This document shows positions 56,913 to 64,000 of a DNA stretch of 64,000 nt, piece by piece. Within the stretch, counting starts at the first letter, position 1. The number at the start of each line of letters is the position of its first letter. This DNA is from Okapia johnstoni. Its lineage: Eukaryota > Chordata > Mammalia > Artiodactyla > Giraffidae. The stretch spans positions 52,364,385 through 52,428,384 of the forward strand of contig CM044315.1 in assembly GCA_024291935.2 (NCBI GenBank), read 5' to 3'. The position numbers were made by a program, and so were the translations under genes. The notes under the pieces were generated by a model, which searched no databases, had not been told where the DNA came from, and saw nothing but the letters and a program-made list of their open reading frames with translations.

Positions 56913-57222
56913 GTTCCTTTTTGCTAAATAGCTGCTTCTTCACTTTATTTCTTTGCTCCCACATTTTACTATAAGCAAGAAAGAGAGACCTGGCTATGAT
57001 TTCCACACTTTACTTGGAAATCTCCTTATCTAAATATCCAAGCTCATGACTTACAAATTCTACTTTCCAACTTTAAATAGCATAACACTATTTAGCCAAG
57101 TTTTATTTCATTTTTAAGGCTAGCCTTTCTTCTAGTTTTTAATAACATATTCTTCATTTCTGTTGGAATCTTCTCCAGAGGCACTTTTGACATTCATATT
57201 TCTAGCAACAGCCTGCTCCTTT

Positions 57223-57422
57223 TCCCTGGTGGCTCAGATGGTAAAGAATCTGCTTGCAATGCAGGAGACCCAGGTTCAGTCTCTGGGTTGGGAAGATCCC
57301 CTGGAGAAGAAAGTGGCTACCCACTCCAGTATTCTTGCCTGGAGAATTCCATAACAGCAGAGCCTGGCAGCCTACAGTCCATGGAATTTCAGAGTCAGAC
57401 ACGACAGAGCGACTAACACACT
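57223..57422 (+). mobile_element. Bov-tA SINE
   Basis: A full sense unit from TCCCTGGTGGCTCAGATGGT to GACAGAGCGACTAACACAC. The MaLR text on its right repeats the text that precedes it (see findings), so a simple duplication of the target site is not seen. Confidence 0.95.
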
Positions 57423-57455
57423 TCCAATTTCTAATAACATATTCCTCATTTCTGT

Positions 57456-57566
57456 TTGGAACCCACTCCAGTATTCTTGCCTGGAGGATTCCATGGACAG
57501 AGGAGCCTAGTGGGCTACAGTCCATGCGGTCACAAAGAGTCAGACAAGACTGAGTGTCTAACACTT
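57456..57566 (+). mobile_element. Bov-tA SINE, 5'-truncated, with target-site duplication
   Basis: It begins at GAACCCACTCCAGTATTCTT, skipping the tRNA-like head, and ends CAAGACTGAGTGTCTAACAC. A perfect 10-bp duplication TCATTTCTGT lies at 57446-57455 and 57567-57576. Confidence 0.93.
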
Positions 57567-57857
57567 TCATTTCTGTCTGAATCTTCTCCAGAAGCACCTT
57601 TGACATTCATAATTCTAACAACAGTCTGCTCCTGTATTCTCAAAGATGACAGAAGCTTTGTCTACAGCTTGCGCCATTTCCTTATGAGCCATTCTAGAAC
57701 TCTTTTAACACTCATATATCTACCAAAAATCTCTTCAAGACGATCTAGGTTTTTGCTATGAAGTACTTCAAAATTCTTCCAACCTGTATCCATTACACAT
57801 TTAACTTCCCCATTACAGTAGCACCTCAATCAGAAAAAATTCCTGATACCAAAATCT

Positions 57858-58563
57858 GTAATAATTCTCTAGGGTTTCTGTAAACAAAGCAATACAAATT
57901 TGTCGTTAGCTTAAAACAACAGAACTCAATTCTAGAGGCAAGGAATCTGCAGTTGAGGTTTAGGCAGGGGCATGCTTCCACTGAGATCCCGAGTAGCATA
58001 CTTCCTTGCTTCGCCTCAATTTCTGCTGATGGCAAAGAATCCTTATTGTTCTTAGTTTAAGGCTGCATCACTCCAATCTCTGTTTCTGTCATCACATGAT
58101 GTTCTCCCTGTGTATTTCTGTGTTCAGTGAGGTTTTTTTTCTTCATCTTTTAAGGATACCAGTCATAGTGAATTAAGTATTCAATTATATTCATATTGAA
58201 TTCACACTGAATTAAATCACATCAGGGCTTCACTGAGAGTTCAGTTGGTAAAGAATCCACCTGCAATGCAGGAGACCCCGGTTCAATTACTGGGTCAAGA
58301 AGATCTGCTGGAGAAGGCAGAGGCTACCCACTCCAGTATTCTAGCCTGGAGAATTCCATGGACTCTATAGTCCATGGGGTCTCAAAGAGTCAAACATGAC
58401 TAAGCGACTTTCACTTACATATTGAATTAAGCACCCTCTTAACTCCAGTTAATTTCACATTAAGTAACTGCATCTGAAAGGACCCTAACTCTGAAAAGAA
58501 TCATATTCTGAAGTAATGGGTGTTATGACAGCTTTCTGGAGGACACAGTTCAATCCATCACAA
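57858..58563 (-). mobile_element. ERVL-MaLR (MLT1-type) LTR, antisense, split by a SINE
   Basis: It starts AATAATTCTCTAGGGTTTCT, then TTAGCTTAAAACAACAGAAC, GGCTGCATCACTCCAATCTC, GATGTTCTCCCTGTGTATTT and, after the SINE, ATTTCACATTAAGTAACTGC and GGAGGACACAGTTCAATCC. With the internal region to its left it forms the 5' end of an antisense MaLR provirus; no second LTR is present. Confidence 0.83.
58225..58416 (+). mobile_element. Bov-tA SINE inside the MaLR LTR
   Basis: A sense unit from GGGCTTCACTGAGAGTTCAG to GACTAAGCGACTTTCACTT. The flanks hold related ATATTGAATTCACAC / ATATTGAATTAAGC text, but I see no exact duplication adjacent to both ends. Confidence 0.93.
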
Positions 58564-58569
58564 ACCTCT

Positions 58570-59750
58570 TGTTTATACTATACACAAAAACAAATTAACA
58601 CAGATCATAGACTTATAAGTATGAGCCAAAACTATAAACAGAACATTTAGAGAAAATGTAGGAGTAAACCATGTCATCTTGGGTTAGGGAAAGCCTACTT
58701 GGGGATTTGACACTGAATACCCAAGTCACAAAAGAAAAATATCTTTAAATTGCACTTGAACAAAACTAAACCATTTGTGTTTCAAAGGATACAACACAAA
58801 GAAAGTGGAAATACAATACAAAGAAAGAGAAAATATTTGCATTTCATATATTTCATAGGAAACTTGTATCTAGTATATAGAAAGAATGAATACAACTCAC
58901 CATAAAAAAGACAAGCCAGTTAAAAATGGTCTAAGAATTTGAATAGACATTTTTTCCAAATAAAATACACAAAAGACTATTAAGCATGTGAAATGATTTT
59001 CAACATCATCAGACTTCAAGGAAATACAGATCAAAATTACTGTTAGATCCACTTCACACACACTCTAAAAGACATAATAAATAGGTTTGATAAGGATGTG
59101 GAGAGAGTATAAATATATATGTCTGGTGGAAATGCAAAATGGTTCAATTGTTTTGGAAAATAGTCTGGAAATTTCTCAGAAAGTTAAGTATAAGATTACC
59201 AAATGACCCAGTAATTCCACACTATGGCATATAATAAAGGAAAGGAACATCATATCCGCACAAAACTGTTCACAGCAGCATTGTTCATAAAAGCCAAAAA
59301 ATGGGAAAAGAAAAATCTTTATTAACTGATGAATGTGTTTAAAATGCACTATATCTCTGCAAAAATGATATATTAGTCAGCATAAAAAGAAATGGTGTAT
59401 TGATACATGCAATAACATGGATACATATTGAAACTGTAAGTAAACGAAGCCAGTCCCAAAATACCACATATTGTATCACTCCACTTACAAGAAACATCTA
59501 TAATAGGCAAAAGGATAGAGCCAGAAAGCAGATGATTGGCTGCCTAGAACTGTGGAGGTTGAGGGAAAACGGGGAGTGACTAATTCTGGATACTGAGTTT
59601 CTTTGTCAGGTGATTTAAATATTCTTAAATTGGTTGTGGTGATGGTTGCACAACTTTGTGAAGGTACTAAAAACCACTGAATTGTATACTTTAAATGAGA
59701 GAATTGCATAGAATGTGAATTATACCTCAATAAAGTTGTTATATAGAAAA
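58570..59750 (+). mobile_element. Old L1 (L1M), sense: ORF2 end and 3' UTR
   Basis: AGTATGAGCCAAAACTATAA, GAGAAAATGTAGGAGTAAAC, ATTTGAATAGACATTTTTTCC, CTGGTGGAAATGCAAAATGG, TCACAGCAGCATTGTTCATA, GAATTGTATACTTTAAATG and a final TATACCTCAATAAAGTTG match an old L1 3' end with its AATAAA. About 500 bases of expected ORF2 between 56912 and here appear to be missing. Confidence 0.8.
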
Positions 59751-60425
59751 CATGGGATTGAAATATATGAGATTACATATAAATATATAGTATAAATGTA
59801 TATTATATAAACAAATATAAGTGTATAATTATATCAGATGTTATAGGCAAAAACCCAATGTATATATTTATTATCTAAACACTCTTAAACTTTTACTATC
59901 AACTTATTTTTCTTATGTACGACCCTATAGAACCCTCCTAAGTCTATGGAATGCTCATATATGATAGTTCTCTTCATTCTATAGGTAAGGCAACTAAGAC
60001 ATCTTTTTTAACTCTAAAATCTGTTCTAACACACAATAAATACTTTGTAAAGGATTTCAAAGTTCAAATGGCAACTTTAATTTAAAATATCAGTAAAAAT
60101 GGCATTAGCCTGAGAAATAAAACAGATAGATGAAATGACAGAAAATAACGGAAGTCAACTAAACAGGGAGTGAAGCGATGTTTGTCTGCCTATTCCATTT
60201 ATCACTGTTTGTTGGAGCCCACGCAGATTAGTAAAGAGAGCACTTGCCACAAATTTACGAAACTGGGTTCTTAGTCTGTTTGCTTATCAGATATCCTTAG
60301 ATATTTAATATTCCTTTGTCACAGTTTCATAAAGATCTTTGGTTTACCCCTATAAATTGATACTTAATATCCTGTTATCCACCTTCAAAATCTTGAACTG
60401 ATGTGAATGCTCATAATGCCTCATG
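59751..60425. other. No recognisable feature
   Basis: An AT-rich tract (about 59760-59830) is followed by DNA in which I recognise no repeat or exon. Confidence 0.45.
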
Positions 60426-60429
60426 GTAT

Positions 60430-60885
60430 GGGTTAAATTGTGTCCCCTAAAAAGACAGGAGGAAATCCTGAATTCAGTACCTCGGAATGTGATCTACTTG
60501 AAAATAAAGTCATTGCACATTTAGTTAGTTAAGGTAATATTGGAGTGCGATAAGCATAATCCGCATGACTCATGTTCTTACAAGAAGAGGAAAGAAAGAT
60601 ATAGAGCCACAGACACACAAATGAGATTATTGTATCATGATGGAGGGACAGATTGAAATGCTACAGCTGCAAGCCATAGAATGTCAAGGAATTTCTGGCA
60701 AACCACCAGATGCTGGGAATGGGCAAGAACAGATTCTCTCCTACAGATTTCAGAGGGTTCATTGCCTTGCTGGTGTCTTGATTTTTATTCTAGCTTTCAA
60801 AACTTTATGAGATAATAAATTTCTGCTTTTTCCAGCCACTTAGTTGGTGATATTTTGTTATGACAGCCCTAGAGAACTAGCACAC
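60430..60885 (+). mobile_element. ERVL-MaLR (MLT1-type) solo LTR
   Basis: GGTTAAATTGTGTCCCCTAA, CTGAATTCAGTACCTCGGAA, TGTGATCTACTTGAAAATAA, TGTTCTTACAAGAAGAGGAA, TACAGCTGCAAGCCATAGAA, TAATAAATTTCTGCTTTTTC and TGTTATGACAGCCCTAGAGA follow the LTR order from start to end. It has no internal region. Confidence 0.85.
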
Positions 60886-60929
60886 TCTCAAACCTACTTT
60901 GGTTAAATAAGCCCATTTAAAGACTGGCT

Positions 60930-61175
60930 AGCATTTATTACATGGCTACTAGCTGCCATGTACAGTGCTAAACATATTGCATGAATTCTAATCCACAAAG
61001 GATTCAAAAAGAAAACAAACCTAAGAAACAAGCAAACCCGTAGAAGTATAAGTCTATATGTATCACTATTGTTAGAATATCTGTGAAAAAACCTGAGGTT
61101 AAGAAAGTTATCCTGAATCAAAAATATTTTAAGAGTGGCAAGTCTGTTCCAGTATGGTCTGACCCTAGATCTGTG
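60930..61175 (-). mobile_element. MIR-like SINE fragment
   Basis: CATGTACAGTGCTAAACATA, TGCATGAATTCTAATCCACA, GAGGTTAAGAAAGTTATCCT and AGTATGGTCTGACCCTAGAT resemble antisense MIR landmarks at the expected spacing. It is strongly decayed. Confidence 0.45.
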
Positions 61176-61916
61176 TAATTGATCACTACATAGTTTAATT
61201 TGTAGAGCTTGGAAAGTTTTTTTTCTTAAGAAATGAAAATTATAATTTTTCTCCATTACTACTAAATCTCCATTAAACAAATGCTAGTAGTAAATATAGC
61301 CTGTGAAATAGTGAAATGGTTTTCAAATTGTCTAGCAATCAATACTTTTACTGGAATAAAAAAATCATTAAAGTATACAATCAGTTTAAATAGTTAAATC
61401 CAGTCTTCTTTAATTTGATGAAAAGATTTTTCTCTTTTATTACAGGTACTCTTTTTGAGTGTTCCAATAAAGATAAATCAATGAAGAAGTTTTCTACTGA
61501 GGCTAATGCTTTCCATTAAAAAAAAAAAAAGCCCAGCTCTTGGGAAATACTACTTTTTTCTTGTTTTTGTCAGCTTCGTCATGAAACTTTCAAATCCAAT
61601 GTTGTTTTACTCTTTGATGTCATAAGTCCTTTTATTCCTTTTGCATTTTCTGAAAATAATATTTAGTGATAATAAAAAAATAAGGCAGCATATAATTACA
61701 ACATTGTACTTAACTTAGTGTGCCCCTCAAATTTACAATAACTACCACAAAATGAATGTTCAAGTCATGTTTCCTTTTAAAGGAAAGTAATGGAAAGCTT
61801 AATTATAGCTTCTCAATCATTTAATACAATCATGGTGCGATCTTATTTATGGATTTCACTTTGTGTGTGTTTTTTCTGGTTGAGCTAAATAACGACACAT
61901 AGAATTCATTTACTGG
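61176..61916. other. No recognisable feature
   Basis: AT-rich DNA. The antisense 125-aa open frame (60903-61280) overlaps the MIR-like piece on its right and has no recognisable domain. Confidence 0.45.
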
Positions 61917-61997
61917 ACATCGGTTTGGGTGGTCTCCGGGAGTTGGTGACGGACGCAAAGAGTTGGACGCGACTGAGCGACTGAACCGAACTGAATA
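61917..61997 (+). mobile_element. Very short BovB 3' terminus (81 bp) with internal deletion
   Basis: CTGGACATCGGTTTGGGTGG and CTCCGGGAGTTGGTGACGG lead directly to ACGCAAAGAGTTGGACGCGA, then CTGAGCGACTGAACCGAACT. The roughly 35 bases that other copies have between GGTGATGGACAG and GTCGCAAAGAG are missing. Several CpG dinucleotides remain. Confidence 0.85.
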
Positions 61998-62340
61998 TGT
62001 ACTAACCTGAAAAAATGTGTCCTAAGAAAGGTGGAGTAGTAGTTTTTATCTTATTTCCTATGTTTAATATTTTTCTTTTTTATAGTCTTAGGTGGTTAGG
62101 AATCCATATGGAGGGAGGAGTGTAGATGGTTCACTGAGGCAGGCTGTGGAGGATAAGTGAGAGAGACTTGTATGAAAAGATAAACCCACATATATTTCAA
62201 ATAAAATTGCATTATGAAAGATATAACCTTGACCTTTGTTTACATTAAAAATACATTATGAATAATTGTCCATGTCAACAAACATGTGTTCAAAGCATAA
62301 TTTATCAGAACTTATATCATCTCAGCATAAAAATATACTT
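61998..62340. other. No recognisable feature
   Basis: I can name no repeat, gene or regulatory element here. Confidence 0.45.
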
Positions 62341-64000
62341 TAATTCAGTAGTCAATCCACTATAACTGGGGATTAAATTTTATTTTCTCCATTTTCAATT
62401 ATAAGTAATGTTTTCATGAATAAGTTTATGTATGTGTATTTGGCTGTAACTTTGATATATTTTTTAATGCTTGAAGTGGAATTTCTAAGACCAAAGATTC
62501 ATACATTAATTACAGTTATGAATATGTGTATTCAAGTTGCCATTCATAAAGATTGTTTAAATTTTTCAACAGAATATGTTTTCCAAATGTTCTAAGACAT
62601 TGGCTATTATTATTATTTATGTTTAAAAAATTCAGCAAGTACTATAGTAAAGATTTATTTTTATATGTAGTTCATTAATTATAAGAAAAGTAAAAGTAAT
62701 TCAAATATTTATTATTTCTTACATTGTAAATAGCTTTACTTTAGATTTTATCCCTTCTATTGCAGTTTTGCTAATTGTAAACAAATAGAAATTTCTTTAA
62801 AATCAATATATCACCAATTATCTTGCAAAGTTTGACTTTAGTAATTGTTTTATTTATTTAAAAAATAGTAATTGTACATTGATCAAATAAATTAATCTTT
62901 GATTTCATCATGTCGTGTCTTGATTTCTGTCATCCATTTGGAAAATTTTTGTTTTAATTATAGCTTACTATAGTTCTTTTGTTATACATATTTCTGTGTT
63001 TTCTATATTTCTTATCTTTAGATTTCTTATCATTTAGAATATTTTCTCATGACCTAGTCACAAGTCACCAAATCTCTTATCATTCATGTCTGTTCAGCTA
63101 TTAAACCTAGTAATTGGAATTTTAATTCTAATTATTGGTTTTCTGGCTCTAGAATTTCTACTTAAAAGTTTTCAGTTCTCTGAAAAATTCTAAACTTTGT
63201 ACTTTTCTGTTCCTATAAAGATAAAATTTGGGTATTTGAAAGTGTGTGTCTGATAACTTCATTGTCTGGATTCATTGTAAATGTTTTTCTTTTAAAAAAT
63301 TATTTTATAATAGTAATTATTCTTGGTTTTTCACATTCCTTGATGTATATGTTGATTTCTGATTGATTGCTTGATATTTTATACAAAAATATGGAGATTA
63401 TTTGAGTCTCTGAGAGATGTTATATTCCCTTATAATTTATTTATTTTACTTCTGAAAAATTACTGGACATCAGGAATCCCCAAATCCCTAAAATCAATCT
63501 AGAATTGACAGATTTTAAAACTTGGACTTATGTTTGGAGACAGCTGAGGTTTTGTATAGTTTACAGCTGGATTCTGTATGACTTCTTCAACGAGACTCCT
63601 TTAGGACTTCAATCCAAGTCCTGGAGTGCTACTAGGGAATTTCTTTTATAAGATACAAAGACCAGTTATTCTGTCTGTACATCAAAATCTGAGTCTACTT
63701 CAAAGCTTCTTAACCACTACATGTAAAATCTGAGAATGCCTTGAATGTGAAAAGATATCAAGTTCATTCATGGTTTTTGTCCTTGGAGTTCTCAACTGCA
63801 GTTTCTTACTGTCTTGAGATGTTTCCAGTATGTTCAAATAAACATTATTAATATTTCGCCTAGATTTTCTATGTTTTTCTTAGCAGGACAATTGTTTTGA
63901 CAAACTATTCTACCCTTTATTCAATGTTACTTGTTTTATTAGATGAGGATTTTTTTCAACTATGAATTTTCCATTTTGTATCATTCTTAGGAATTTTCAT
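62341..64000 (-). mobile_element. Probable old L1M-type sequence, antisense, strongly decayed
   Basis: 62385-62590 has TAAGTAATGTTTTCATGAAT and GAAGTGGAATTTCTAAGACC, reminiscent of an antisense L1 3' UTR. 62930-63600 has GTGTGTCTGATAACTTCATT, AATATGGAGATTATTTGAG and GAAAAATTACTGGACATCAGG, reminiscent of other antisense L1M text. The likeness is weak and boundaries are not defined. Beyond 63650 I recognise nothing. Confidence 0.35.

Larger units (their letters stand above)
56915..57857 (-). mobile_element. MaLR internal region (THE1/MST/MLT1-int type), antisense
   Basis: CACATTTTACTATAAGCAAG, ACTTGGAAATCTCCTTATC, AATATCCAAGCTCATGACTT, TTAATAACATATTCTTC and the junction-like ATTACAGTAGCACCTC match the antisense internal sequence of MaLR elements next to their 5' LTR, which starts at 57858. 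It is an old ERVL-related relic with no intact frame. It contains two SINEs and a partial internal duplication. Confidence 0.7.

Noticed and set aside
2568..58416. Many similar direct and inverted copies about 200 bases long, which could look like a repeat array
   Set aside because: They are dispersed SINE insertions with individual TSDs and irregular spacing; there is no CRISPR-like repeat-spacer structure.
60903..61280. 125-aa antisense open frame
   Set aside because: It overlaps a MIR-like fragment and unremarkable AT-rich DNA, and the translation has no family resemblance.

Overview
This window reads as nuclear DNA of a bovid ruminant (cattle, sheep, goat or a close relative). The diagnosis rests on its repeats. 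It holds about 19 tRNA-Glu-type Bov-tA SINEs, two BOV-A2 dimeric SINEs with (CAG)n-type tails, many pieces of the RTE retrotransposon BovB, and a LINE-1 whose 3' and 5' UTRs match the bovine-type L1 as I remember it. I found no host protein-coding exon, rRNA, tRNA gene, CRISPR array, operon or bacterial/phage feature. The longer open frames are decayed transposon genes or their antisense shadows. The window is best read as AT-rich intergenic or intronic DNA.

Layout. 1-10 kb: a BovB 3' end, mostly unrecognised DNA, a MER5-like DNA transposon, a MaLR (MLT1) LTR split by a SINE, old L1 pieces, a CHR-type SINE and a MIR. 11-14.2 kb: scrambled BovB fragments, two SINEs and an antisense L1, all apparently inside one much older dispersed sequence. 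14.2-23 kb: mostly without recognisable repeats, apart from three SINEs, an L2 piece, a (TA)n tract and a possible L1M fragment. 23-25.5 kb: antisense BovB abutting an MLT1 LTR. 26.4-33 kb: an LTR and a chain of antisense L1 pieces, interrupted by another old repeat, a BovB with target-site duplication (TSD), an MLT1 LTR and SINEs. 33-40 kb: a BOV-A2, an antisense BovB (35.2-36.7 kb) and a sense BovB (37.3-39.6 kb) with a perfect 13-bp TSD. 40-48 kb: SINEs, a MaLR LTR, a MIR and antisense L1 split by an LTR and a BOV-A2. 48.3-59.75 kb: one old sense-strand L1, close to full length once its insertions are removed. It was opened by an internally deleted bovine-type L1 (52.1-55.9 kb, antisense) and by a MaLR provirus piece (56.9-58.6 kb, antisense) that carries three SINEs. 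60-64 kb: a MaLR LTR, a MIR-like piece, an 81-bp BovB tail and weak antisense L1.

Nothing here amounts to a new biological system. The most informative points are the nested insertion history, dated relatively by TSDs, and the state of the reverse-transcriptase catalytic box in each LINE copy. YADD is intact only in the BovB at 29.8-31.0 kb. It is YAGD, YASD, deleted or FADG in the others. The bovine-type L1 also keeps both outer ends but lacks ORF1 and the endonuclease part of ORF2. Repeat family names come from recognition, not from a database search. Boundaries without a stated TSD are approximate to about 10-30 bases.
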